NCBI RefSeq assembly: GCF_010389155.1
Contig: NC_057763.1
Coordinates: 34,888,645-34,952,644 of the forward strand
Direction of reading: 5' to 3'
DNA from: Erigeron canadensis
Taxonomy: Eukaryota > Streptophyta > Magnoliopsida > Asterales > Asteraceae
DNA: 64,000 bases
The notes beneath the pieces were generated by a model that did not search any database, was not told the origin of the DNA, and worked only from the letters and a program-made list of their open reading frames with translations. Below are positions 46,692 to 59,575 of the stretch, in pieces. Position 1 is the first letter of the stretch. Every line of letters begins with the position of its first letter. Made by a program: the position numbers and the translations under genes.

Positions 46692-48075
46692 TTAACATCT
46701 AAAAGTCCACTACGCACCAAGAAGTCGTATGCTAAGCATCCGGACAAATAAAGTAAAAGAGGCTGGGAAAGAGATGGGATTAATAAGTCTAATGATGCTA
46801 AGAGCATTCACAATACATGTATACTTGTATTGCGCGCATTGACATATAATTAATGTCCACATCATGTCAGTTTTAATCGAGTGTTTGTATGTAAGACCAT
46901 ATGTAAATTCATAATTTAAAATAACCAAAATCATCACTGTCTTGAAAAAATATCTGAAATTGGAATATTTTTGGAAATTTAGACATCCAAATATAAAAGG
47001 TTGGATTGGATATCTGAATATCGATTTTCAAAGTGATAGTGGTGGTGACTTTTCAAGTCAAACCAACACTTAATGGGGTGTGAGACTTATCAAATCCATT
47101 CGTGGTTCCCTTTGGGTTTCAAGTTTCAACCATTCGAAACAGCTTCTCGGCTTTTTGACCTTTGTTCGGAAATTTAGAAGCAAATTCCTATCTTGAATAA
47201 TAAACCTCTCAACTTAATTCCACTACTCCTTGTTCAATTTAAAAAGAAGGTTGGCAATGGTAAGAATACCAAGTTTTATTGGACCAACATTTGGGTAGGT
47301 AACGTACGTACGTTAACAACCTCTTTATCCAAAAAAAAAAAAACTTCAAGATCGCCTCAGTCAAAGACAAAGCACCTCGTTGTTGCCCAGAGTCGAGTTT
47401 AACACAAACTAGCTTGATTTATATATATATAACATCAAAAACACATGTATACAATCATTGTAATTTTGTTACACATGTATATATTGCTTTGAATATTCCC
47501 TCTTGAATCATCACGTCGCTTTAAACAAGTATTCAATTAAAAAAAAAAAAACACATAAAAATCAAATATTCAAATAAAAATATACATAAAGAAAAATGGG
47601 AAAAAAAATCAAATCGGTCATATTATCAATTGGTGTACATCAAACAAACACTAGCTACTATACCGGCCAGCATCTCACGTACACTCGCCTAATTATCATG
47701 GAACATGCATGGACTGATATGATGCTTATCAAACTCATCAGTTTCAAGCCATCAAAAACATCCAGCCCCCCTCAACTTAATTTTCCGTGAAACAACGGAT
47801 ATGCAACATAGTTTTGTAAACCTTGTTAGTAATCACTAATCTAAAGTTTAATACATTTTCAGACATTATTTATTGGTTAGAGTGTTATTAGCTCGTCTCA
47901 AAGCTAGATTTGCAAAACCTAACTATAGTATTTTGGACGATCATTAATTAATTAGAAATATAAAATCATTTCATTCACATTTACATTTACATGCACATAC
48001 ATATATATATATCCCGGCCGCCTAATCATTCATAATATAATGAAAAATGATGGAATAATGCAAATTAAATTGAAT
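46692..48075. other. Spacer downstream of ZIP, with a LINE remnant
   Basis: Mostly unassigned. It contains a single Tourist-like end (TAAGAGCATTCACAATAC, near 46799) without a partner, a short LINE-like coding remnant near 47238, and the probable 3' untranslated region of the ZIP gene at the right. Confidence 0.4.
47235..47310 (+). pseudogene. Fragment of LINE reverse transcriptase C-terminal region
   Basis: The translation KKVGNGKNTKFYWTNIWVGN resembles the (V/I)GNGxxTxFWxDxWxG motif found just after the reverse transcriptase domain of plant non-LTR retrotransposons. Only about 25 residues remain. Identification rests on this motif alone. Confidence 0.4.
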
Positions 48076-49398
48076 TTATGCCCAAATAGCCATCACGGAC
48101 ATGCCTCCAGCACCTAAAACAACTGCAACATATGAAATTGCTTGAAGTTTCATATCATTTTGAAGTTTTTTCCCCATGAAATCCGATGCCAGCAGATCCA
48201 CCAGCGCCATGTAATTCAGCAGCCCTGCTGACACCGCATTTAGCACTCCCACCACAATCAACGCCGTCGGGCTATTCTCTTGATACACATTTGACAGCCC
48301 GATCCCAAGTGCAATCCCAAATGGAGTCGTTATCGAGAAGAAAAACACCAATATTGCCTTCATCTTTATCTCATAGTTTGCCTATATATATATAATTAAT
48401 TAATCACTCGGCCAATTAGATCAATTAGTTAATTTAAAATCAGATTCTTTTTTAATTTTTTTTCATCTAATCTAACTTGAAACATAATTACAAAAGAATA
48501 AAAAAAAATAGAAATGAACCTGAAGAATGCAACCACCAAGGCCCATTCCTTCAAAGAACTGATGGAAGCATAAAGCAGCCACAAGAGGTCTTATGGTGCA
48601 TAGATTATCTGATGCCCCCATCGACAGCCCGATCACAACCGAATGTACCACTATTCCTAGCTCCAATACCTGTATGCACTGGAAGTCATTATTATATACA
48701 TACTATACTATATATAATTAATATGGAAAAATTATAGTAAGTGTATAAGTTTAATATATAATTTTAATTAGTACCTGAGCAACCACACGGTATCGCCTCA
48801 ACTGTGATGCAGGATCATCAAGCGTGGATAAACCGTCAGCATGGGAATGAGAATGACCCGAATTTTTTATTTCCGGGTCAGGGTTCTTATTGCTAATTAT
48901 TTGTCTATGGGCTGAAGGACCATACTTCTTATACCAACTCATTGCATATGAATCAATCATTAATGTCGCGACAGCAGAAAACATTGCAATAAAAGTAGTA
49001 AAAGGAAACTTGCTCCATGGTTTTTCAGGCAAACATTCGGACGTCAAACATTCAAATGAATCGGGTAAAACATGCATGTACCCTGTTGCGAGAATTACAC
49101 CCGAAGCAAACGCTTTAACCAACACAAATAACTTCTTATCGGGGTGTAACGAGGGTACCGACTTTGCAAGTATAGGTAGCGTGACACCCAACATACTAGT
49201 GATCAAGATTGCTACAACGGCGATTATTTTAAGCTTTAAAGATTTGGTTTTGTTATGGCACGGACCGCCGCCAGACTTTTGGCATTCCGCTGGAACCGTG
49301 TTGGATGATTCTCCGGTCGAGTCAGTTCCGAGACATGGAAGTGTAATGGTAGAGAGTATGAGAAGAGAAAGGATGATGAGGACACTGAGTTTGGCCAT
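48076..49398 (-). CDS. ZIP: ZIP-family zinc/iron transporter
   Basis: Moves divalent metal (Zn, Fe, Mn) into the cytosol. Three exons on the minus strand: 49398-48775, 48669-48520, 48381-48076; 1,080 nt, 359 aa, typical for plant ZIPs. A signal peptide (about residues 1-24) is followed by a Cys-containing extracellular segment and eight predicted membrane helices. The variable cytosolic loop holds a His cluster GHSHSHADG (181-189). The signature helix reads [12 protein letters not shown] (217-228), and the next has [11 protein letters not shown] (244-254); these carry the metal-binding His and Glu residues. Start codon and splice sites are canonical. It belongs to the ZIP1/IRT-like plant group; the exact orthologue and metal preference are not decided. 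A near-match to the zinc-deficiency element lies upstream. Confidence 0.93.
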
Positions 49399-49451
49399 GG
49401 TTGGTGTTTGTTTTTTGATATCCGATGGGGATGGGAAATAATTAAAAAGAT

Positions 49452-49462
49452 TTTATATATAA
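49452..49462 (-). promoter_or_regulatory. TATA box of the ZIP gene
   Basis: TATATATAAAA on the minus strand about 55 bp before the ATG. Its position implies a short leader. Confidence 0.4.
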
Positions 49463-49621
49463 TAGGGTTTTAGTTGATTGTTAGAGAGATTTAAGGGGTA
49501 AAACGAATCAGGTTCTTGTGTAAATGACTATAGTGACCTTGGTGAGATTGTCGTGTCGTATTTTGTTTACGGTGTAAATAGTAAGTGATAGAAAGGATAG
49601 ATTAGGAAAAAAATGGTGAAA

Positions 49622-49631
49622 ATGTTGACAT
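49622..49631. promoter_or_regulatory. Near-match to zinc-deficiency response element
   Basis: ATGTTGACAT differs at one position from the 10-bp palindrome RTGTCGACAY bound by bZIP19/bZIP23 in promoters of plant ZIP genes. It lies about 225 bp upstream of the ZIP start. The mismatch is in the central dinucleotide, so binding is uncertain. Confidence 0.35.
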
Positions 49632-50990
49632 CTGCATCGCGTGTGCATGGCTTTTGTAAAAGTGCTTTTGGCTAACAGTAAGTCTTTGAAAATTCATGTT
49701 CGTGTGACATGGCACAAGTTATAGTCTGACGTGGAATTAACATGTCTGTTGTGGTCAAAATAATTAGAGCTTTTTTAGTTTTACTATACGTGTTGAAACA
49801 ATTATGAGTAATTAAGTTGACTATATTAATCAAAAACATAAACCGTCTTTACACCACTAATTTTTACTACTAAATAAGTTTTAAGGACGACTAAGCAAAT
49901 AAAAAAACCAAGTTATCAACTTATGACATGTCACATCAGCGTTACATCATTTTCCACTTTCAAGATACCCAAATTTCGCCTTACGACTCAAGGGCGTTTT
50001 TGAGGTGGGACAAGGAGTGCCCAGTTTCCGTAAGGGCCAAGAAAATCAGGTTTTGTAGCTTTAGGTTACATCATCTTTTATTATATTAACTTAAGATAAA
50101 ATTTTAGTAACACAAGTGAAAGTTTGATTATATATATATATATATTGAAAAATGAAAGTGATAAATCAATAAAGATTAGACTAAATTTCTATAACTTTGA
50201 GGGCCTATGTTTTCATTTTGCCTTGAGTCCAAATTTTTGTTATCATTTTTGGAAACGGCCCTAATACTATCATCATCACATCATTTCCTTTTATTTAACA
50301 TAACTCATGGAGACATGCCTGCAAAACGATCTTTTTTCTCTCCTAGACACAGTGACACACCCAAGAATTACCGCTCTCAATAAGGCCCCTTTCTCACCTC
50401 TTTTTCCAAATTTTATTTTTTCTATTTAATTTGAAAATTTATTTTTCTATTTAGCCATTGTAAATGCTCATCGGCCCCACACAATCCTGTCGAACGGTTT
50501 CAAAATTACAAAGGGCAGCGATGAAGAGCCCATCGACGAGCTTGCTAGCACTAACGTCGATATCGACGGAGTCTTCGAAGAGCCTTCAACAGCTTTAATG
50601 AGGCCTTAGAATATAGAATTGAACAAATCATGTGACTGTTAATGGTACTCATGTTGACTTTGACTTTTTAAGTTTAATGTTTGACTATGAATCGTGGTCA
50701 ATAAACTGGTTAAATTGGTGCGGATGAATTAATATATATATTAAAAATAAAGGTACGGAAATGCGTGTAAAGAATAGTAACAATGCGGAATAATGGGATA
50801 TCACAAGAAAAGCACAGCATGACATGGAAATTAAGTAGAGACAAATCTAGATGCATTAAAAGGATTGGTAATCCATACAATTTAATCAAATACAAGTCCA
50901 TGACCATTCAAAAAGGCATAAGGAGCACGACCATCAAACATTTACAAAAAAGAGTACAAAAGATGGTATATGATCCTAAGCATAACCCAT
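49632..50990. other. Intergenic, hAT-like remnant and orphan coding-like stretch
   Basis: AAGGGCGTTTTTGAGG (from 49990) and GGAAACGGCCCTAA (to 50264) look like the ends of a decayed hAT-type element, without a matching duplication. At about 50505-50610 an open, GC-richer stretch reads GSDEEPIDELASTNVDIDGV and ends in a stop; it resembles an acidic tail of some protein but I do not recognise it. Confidence 0.3.
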
Positions 50991-51255
50991 AAGCGGGGAT
51001 AATGAATCACAGATCCACAGTAAGTCCAAGTCCAATCCTAGCATGCAAACCATCAATCATCAACCAACACGTCTTCCAATTACCTGATCACCTGAAAAGT
51101 GTACTAAAACGTGTCAACATAAAGTTGGTGAGTTCGTATGTTTAGATAAAGAGATCAAATGTGCCGAGATAGCAACCGTTAATGTTACACGAGGATTAGT
51201 ATACCTAATCATGTCCACACAAATCAACACAAGTCAACGTTTAACAATATTGATA

Positions 51256-51445
51256 ACCGGCATGACTTACATGATGAACAATGCATAAAATACGTTTCCT
51301 GACACGACTTACATAATGAATAATGCGTAGTAACCGGCACGACTTACATGATAAACAATGCGTAAAAATACGTTCCTGGCATGACTTACATAATAAATAA
51401 TGCGTAATAAACCGACACGACTTACATGATGAACAATGCGTAATC
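51256..51445 (-). repeat. Tandem repeat of about 42 bp in the LTR
   Basis: About five units, each with a GACTTACAT(A/G)AT(G/A)AA(C/T)AATGCGTA core, alternate between two sub-types spaced by CCGGCA or CGTTCCTG. The alternation suggests that a pair of units was duplicated together. Confidence 0.75.
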
Positions 51446-51926
51446 ATAACACATGCAATCACGTGAACAAGCAAAACAAGTAAGTAATCATCATCTCGTT
51501 CACTATCATAATCAATCATATCAACTAACAAGCATTTAACAAACGAGTACACTTTACACCCCAAATAACGTAAACGTAGGGGCTACGAAACTCACCTTTG
51601 TTTTAAGCGTTGGTAGAAGGTGACTAAGCGGATAAGCGGGGAGCACAACGGTCAAAAACCTATTATATCACATTAAATCATCACATTATGGATTACGTTA
51701 CAATATAAGTCACCCTAGGCCATTACAAGACACCCCAAGGTCGGACGTCGGATACACGATTGGAGAAACAAGGGACTCGGGAAAAATGGTGATAGCTTCT
51801 CATAAAAAGGATGATACTAAGAGAAACTAAACTCTTATACGATTCTAACGATAGGTCATACACCTAAAACGGACTTACGGATCAAAAGTTACGATCGAAA
51901 CAAGGTAAGCGAGTTTCTGGAGGATA

Positions 51927-52043
51927 GGTGCGACGCACCAAAATGCAGGTGCGGCGCACCAAGTGAGGGGTGCGGCGCAAATTTTGTCCAGAAACCTCAA
52001 CTAGACTTTGGTGCGGCGCACCAAGGAGGAGGTGCGACGCACC
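51927..52043. repeat. Five copies of a GGTGCGNCGCACC palindrome
   Basis: The 13-bp near-palindrome GGTGCGRCGCACC occurs at 51927-51939, 51948-51960, 52010-52022 and 52031-52043, and a version lacking the last two bases at 51969-51979. The middle base is A in the first and last copies and G in the inner ones. They lie in the presumed LTR. Confidence 0.85.
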
Positions 52044-52905
52044 GATGCCCAGATCAGTTCAAAAACATGCCAAACATGAACCAAACTCAATTTTTGACAT
52101 CCAAATCGATTTGTGGTGCTTCAAGGTTCATTTTTATGCTTAAACAAACATCATTGAGTATAAAAAAACATGTTTCATCAAACAAATTTAATCCTTTAAC
52201 ACAATTACATGTCCAAATCGTTCTTGACCCAAACTAACCCTAATGAAACCCGAATTTGACCCATTTCAAGTTTTAGCCCGATTTTGACCAAGGGTTTCTT
52301 AGATATGACCAGTAATGACGTTATAAAATGAAGGAAAGGATTTAAGACGAATTTAACTTACCAAGAGGGTCGAAATCTTCCAAATTCGGGTTTAGGGCAA
52401 AAACTTGGATGAACACTTATAAACCTTGATTTCTTTGAGGAGTGATTATTATTATTATTAGGGTTACTTGATTTTGTTAATTTACTACTACTAACACAAA
52501 ATTTAGGGATATTTATGGATAATTTATGATGATTTTGGGTGGTGGTTGAAAGAGAGAAAGAAAGAGTAAATGAGGGAGAGAGAGAGATGAAGTAAATAGA
52601 TAAGGGAAGTGAATGAAGTGTGTGAGTGAGAGGGGAATGGGGGCCGACCTAGGGAGTCCATTTTTGGGCTCCCGCTCCGCTAAATTCGACAAATAGCTAA
52701 ACGTTAACCATTTAAACGCTAAAACGAGACCGTTTACACAATTAGACTTCACGTTAAGTTACTATGCAACAAAATGTTCGATAATTCATGTAAACTAACA
52801 AATTCGCTCATTTTCAAATATCATTTAGTTACAAGTCAATTAAATCAAAAATCACGAATGTTACATCATTCCCCCGTTAAAGGGATTTCGTCCCGAAATC
52901 TAAAG

Positions 52906-54913
52906 CTAACTAGATTCATCGAATAAATGAGGATACTTGGCTTTCATTGAGTCCTCCCGTTCCCAAGTAAACTCGAGTCCACGTCTCGCTCGCCATCTAA
53001 CCTTGACAAACGTGTATCGAGTGTTCTTAAGCTTTCTAGTTTGACGGTCTAGGATCTCAATCGGCTCCTCTACAAATTTCAACGTACTATCGACTTGGAT
53101 CTCTTCCATAGGCACATGAAGAGTCGGGTCGACCAAGCATTTCCTAAGATTGCAAACATGAAAAACGTTGTGAACTCCACTCAAGTTTGGGGGAAGTTCT
53201 AATCGATACGCTACCGGCCTGATTCGTTTAAGGATTTTAAATGGGCCAATGTATCTCGGGCCCAACTTACCGCGCTTCACAAACCGAATCACCCCTTTCC
53301 ACGGGGAAGACCTTCAACAAAACGTAGTCACCGACTTTAAATTCAAGGGGTCGTCGTCTAACATTTGCATACTTCTTTTGTCTCTCGCAAGCCACTATCA
53401 GTTTCTCTTTAATTTGTGAGATCACCTTAGTTGTTTCAATAACAATTTCGGGCCCAATGAGTTGGCTTTCACCAACCTCCGCCCAAGCTACCGGTGATCT
53501 ACAATCTCTCCCATACAAAGCTCTAAACGGCGCCATACCGATGCTAGCATGATAGCTATTATTATAGGAGAATTCAACCAACGGTAAATGCTCATCCCAA
53601 TTGCCACCAAATTCAATGGCACAAGCCCGTAACATATCTTCTAGCGTTTGAATCGTTCTTTCGGTTTGACCATCGAATTGAGGGTGGAACGCCGTACTCA
53701 AATTGAGTTGAGTACCCATTGCTTCTTGGAACGCCTTCCAAAATTGTGAAGTATATCGGGCATCCCGATCGGATAGGATGGAAATTGGCATTCCATGTTT
53801 GGATACTATCTCTTTGACGTACAAGCATGCCAAGGTGTCAAATTTATCTTTCTCTCGGATGGCTAAGAAGTGAGCCGACTTAGTCAACCGGTCAACTATC
53901 ACCCAAACGGTGTCCCGACCATTTCTCGTTCTTGGTAACTTCGTGATGAAGTCCATAGCGATATCTTCCCATTTCCACTTTGGCGTCGCCGGTTGAACAA
54001 GCAACCCGGGCGGTTTCCTGTGGTCGGCTTTTACTTGCAAGCAAGTGAGGCATTCGCTAACATACCTAGCAATATCTTTCTTCATCCCCGGCCACCAATA
54101 CAAGTCTCTCAACCCAAAATACATCTTGTCGGAACCCGGATGAACCGAGTAGGCCGACTTATGCGCTTCATTCATCAATTTTATCCGCCACCCGCCAAGA
54201 ACGGGTATCCATAATCGTTCAACAAAGTACAACTCGCCATCATCTTTCCTATCAAATTGTTCCTTTAAGCCGTGTAATGCTTCATTGATGAAGTTTTCCG
54301 GCCTAGTTGCCAATCCTTGTGCTTCAATGATGGAGTCACCGACACTCTTTATCACGGTGAGGCTCATGGCTCTAGCTCGTTTTGGCTTTATCCGTTCTTT
54401 TTGGCTCAAGGCATCGGCTACAACATTTGCCTTACTCGGGTGATACCGGATAACACAATCGTAGTCACTAAAAAGTTCAAGCCATCTTCTTTGTCTCATA
54501 TTCAACTCGTTTTGATCGAAAATGTGTTGAAGGCTTTTGTGATCGGTATAGATCACACTTTTAGTGTCGTACAAGTAATGCCTCCAACATTTCAAAGCAA
54601 ATACGACCGCTCCCAATTCTAAGTCATGTGTCGGGTAATTTTTCTCATGAACCTCCAATTGACTAGATGCATAAGCAATTACCTTGCCCCGTTGCATTAA
54701 GACACAACCCAACCCTTGCCCGGATGCATCACAGTACACCACAAAATCGTCGACTCCATCGGGCAAGCTTAAAATGGGTGCATCACACAACTTGTCCTTC
54801 AACAATTGGAATGCTTGTTCTTGTTTTTCGCCCCAATCAAATCTTCTTTCACGTTGAGTCAATAAGGTTAAGGGTTGAGCAATCTTAGAAAAATTTTCAA
54901 TGAATCGTCTATA
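52906..54913 (-). pseudogene. Ty3/Gypsy chromovirus-type pol fragment (RNase H-integrase)
   Basis: Decayed retrotransposon polyprotein. From 54913 leftwards it holds the end of the reverse transcriptase (RRFIENFSKIAQPL), the RNase H-like region starting VVYCDASGQG, an integrase zinc finger (H-H-C-C, with CLTCLQVKADHRKPPG), the DDE core (MDFITKLP, ILSDRDARYTS, HPQFDGQTERTIQTLEDML), and a C-terminal chromodomain-like segment (EFTWEREDSMKAKYPHLF). Gag, protease, most of the reverse transcriptase and the 5' LTR are missing. The frame is broken near 53300-53310, splitting the integrase C terminus into an overlapping second frame that stops at 52906. The element is therefore inactive. Confidence 0.85.
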
Positions 54914-55038
54914 AGAAAAAATTTTAATTTATAGTTAATCTAAATGATGACATAAGCGAGAGTTAATTTGATGAAATTGAATGATTTGATTAGTTAATAA
55001 GTCATTAGTTCAACTGTTTTATAGTATATATGTTAAGA
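54914..55038 (-). mobile_element. Helitron family A 5' terminus joined to Gypsy pol
   Basis: Read on the minus strand it begins A|TCTTAACATATATACTATA at 55038 and continues CAGTTGAACTAATGACTTAT, matching the 5' end of the Helitron at 45857 for about 125 bp. It stops exactly where the Gypsy reading begins (about 54913). No matching Helitron 3' end is found to the left. Confidence 0.6.
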
Positions 55039-55859
55039 TTGTTCATTCACTTCACCGTATCAAATAAACAAACACATGCATCTTCTTTGCCTAAAAGTGC
55101 CAAAGTGTATTTTATGTTATTTTTGGAATTGGGCTCGTATTCAAAACCCATGATATATCATCAATTTATATTCGTTCTTTATTACGGTTTGAGTAGTGTA
55201 ATAAATTTTTTTAAATGTAACATGTAAACATTTTTAACATCCTAATGGTGTCATGTGACCCTATTCGATAAATTAGTTTTAGTCTTTAGCCTCCCTTCAG
55301 AATCCAGCTAAATTTATCATATAAATGGTGTTGTATAAATGTTAATTTCACATGTCGTTAAAGTTTAAGAGTGATGCTCGAGTGGAACATATGCTCGCAG
55401 CTTGGGGATTTTTTGGTGATCGGGTATACCAAAATGACTGCTGATTGAGTTTTTGTTATGTAGTTTGTCTACTCTATATATGTTTAATACATGTTACAAT
55501 TAGCGTATAGGTAGACTAATGGTATTGGCTAAGTTTAGTGGTAATTTGGTCGACATATATGCGGTATGTGACATATATGAAATTAGTGTGATATTCAATC
55601 ACTACATGTTTGGTGATTATTATCATATAAAAATCAACGCGATAAGTTTTATTCAAAAGAAATACGTGTTCGGCTTGGCTTATTTTTTCTAGCTTACTTG
55701 TAGTAAAAAAAAAAATTACTTATCATATATAACTTTAAAAACTCAATCGGTTTATCGAGGCTACGCTAACGATAAACTGTTTTAATTATTTATTTATAAA
55801 TAAATAAAACAAATAGAAAATTTTATTGGGCCCATTTAACATATGGTGTTAAGCCTTTA
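55039..55859. other. Spacer upstream of the first ubiquitin-eL40 gene
   Basis: No gene. From about 55780 it begins to resemble the upstream region of the second fusion gene (from about 60635), marking the likely left edge of the gene duplication. Confidence 0.45.
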
Positions 55860-55885
55860 GGGCCCAAAAAGCTAGCAAAACCCTA
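55860..55885 (+). promoter_or_regulatory. GGGCCC box plus telo-box, ubiquitin-eL40 gene 1
   Basis: GGGCCC (55860-55865) is followed 12 bp later by AAACCCTA (55878-55885). Site-II-like TGGGCC/GGCCCA motifs combined with telo-boxes are characteristic of plant ribosomal protein promoters. A TATATATATAAAA stretch follows near 55908. The same arrangement precedes gene 2. Confidence 0.6.
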
Positions 55886-55917
55886 GTTGTTAAAGCTTGA
55901 TATAAGTATATATATAA

Positions 55918-57666
<1,749 letters not shown>

Positions 57667-59575
57667 TCACTGAAGATGTATGTTTGTTGTGCTTGTTGTA
57701 AGAGGAATTGGTCTGCTTTATCTTAAACCATATGCATCAGTGTTTAGTCATTTTCGCTCTTAAGTACCTATGGAAGTAAACTTACTAGATCTTTTGTTTA
57801 ATTCAATAAGCACTATTGGTAGGATATTTCTATACTCTTGTACCAGCATTGTATTTGCTGATACCCCTCTTCAATCTATGCTTAATATTTCTGTTTAGTA
57901 AGGCATTCTTTGTTTTTAGCCGATATATGATGAGCTACTTCTCAGCATAGGTAGTCTCTTGTCAAACAATGGTTGCCATGTAGCATGAATTGCTTCAACC
58001 CTAATGGAGAATTATGCTATGATGCATGAAAATATACTATCCCACCTTACCAAGTGCAAGGTGAGGCATGGTATGCTTGTGCTGGTTTTTCTTTTCCTTG
58101 TTGAGGCTTCAGTGTCAGCCGGACACAAGCCTGTGTGTGCGTTAGCATCAAAAAGTTTTCAACCATATTTAAATGGCCAAATTGCTAATGAGTTATCGCT
58201 GCAAATTTTTGTTTTTGTGTCCAATACGGTCAGGAAAAAAAGAGATTATGGTATGTATGAATTGGTTTTCATGAATCTACCTAATTCATAGAACCTCTGT
58301 TAAGACATAGCATGAGACCATCTTATTATCTTTAGCACAAACTAGCAGAAGAATGGAACAGCTGACAGGGATACTGTAGTAGACAAACTAATCATGAATG
58401 TGGGCATGTCTTTTGTTGTAAACATTTACATACTCTTGTTCAATTAAAAGTGGCCTATTTGGTCATCATACATGTCTATTATTTTTCTTTTTAATGGTTG
58501 AACAGGTATTGTGCTCTTGCATTCCCAAATCATTGGTGCTTTTAATCCTGCTACATTCTCTTGTGAAATAGACGTCACCCCCATCCTATGTCAAATTTTT
58601 AAATAAGTAGTTTTTTTTTTTTGTGAATCTCAGTAGGTTCTTATACATAAGCACTTCTTTAAGAATCCTAATGAACCACAAATATACTGCAATAGCAGAA
58701 GTGATATTGAGGCAATCCAACAAAACAACCAAAAGGTTCTGGTCTTATGTTGAGAAAGCTAGCACATCTTAAGGTTTTGTCCATAAGGTTAGAAAAAGAA
58801 GTTAAGAATGTCAACGACAGCATCAGTTTCGGAATGTCAAGCTTTTAAAATGAAAGAGAGCTGAGTCATGAGGAAAAAAAAATGTTGCAAGTAATGAATC
58901 AATTACAGGCGATTTTGCCCTGGTCATTTGACGAGATAGCACAATGGAAACACTGATAAAATGATACGACGAAATTAAGTGAAACAGTTACTGCAGAAGA
59001 TAACCAGCATTATTGCTTAATTTCTTTTTCAGCAATATTACAAATCTATTAACCCACAAAAAGGTTCAAACTTATACATAAAACTTGATTAGAAAATTAG
59101 ACACGTATAGCCAACTTTCAGAAATTTTTAATCTTATCAAGTTACCCGGTCAAAATGATGGCATGGCAGATGACATGTCGGTAACATTGATCACAATGAC
59201 CTGTTTTCAGTTTTCTTGGAAAAATAAAACTTTTGGCTGTCATATGAGCAAATGTGTAAATGCCAAGGAGAATATCCTAAAGTTTGTTACTTTGTTTTAT
59301 GCAAAGCTGCTCCTGATGAATTGGAAGTTCAACTAAAATCATTTATTGAACCCCACCCTGTATATATAGGACTGTAGGTGCTTGCATGTGGATAATTGAT
59401 TAGTTCATAATTAAGCATCCTACAGAGACCTGTATTATAACCTATCAAGAAAAACTTATCTGTAATTATATACGAATCATAAAATGATCGACTTAACACT
59501 TTACTACTAGCTAGCTAGGGAATGAGGAGCTTATGTTTAGTAAAAAAAAAAATCCTTATCTTTGGATGTAAAAAA
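57667..59575. other. 3' region of gene 1 with conserved block, then spacer
   Basis: From 57667 to about 58260 many blocks match the region after gene 2 (62445 to about 63070): for example TATGGAAGTAAACTTA, CAATAAGCACTATTGGTA and GGACACAAGCC. This includes an open stretch at 58004-58291 that I do not consider a gene because it is not kept open in the other copy. From 58300 to 59575 nothing is recognised. Confidence 0.55.

Larger units (their letters stand above)
50995..52868 (-). repeat. Probable 3' LTR of the Gypsy element
   Basis: Immediately downstream of the polymerase region (minus strand) a purine tract AACGGGGGAA is followed by TGATGTAACATTCG, the expected start of a 3' LTR at 52868. 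The LTR-like sequence runs left for roughly 1.9 kb and contains the two repeat arrays listed below. Its outer end is not identified, so the left coordinate is a guess. Confidence 0.45.

Noticed and set aside
46795..46935. Tourist-like MITE starting GAGCATTCACAATAC
   Set aside because: Only one end is recognisable; no inverted partner or second TAA flank.
48890..49441. 183-codon open frame on the + strand
   Set aside because: Antisense shadow of ZIP exon 1.
51256..51445. Regular repeats resembling a CRISPR array
   Set aside because: Direct tandem units without unique spacers, in a plant LTR; CRISPR arrays do not occur in nuclear DNA.
58004..58291. 95-codon open frame after ubiquitin-eL40 gene 1
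   Set aside because: The region is duplicated after gene 2 but the frame is not kept there; no known domain.
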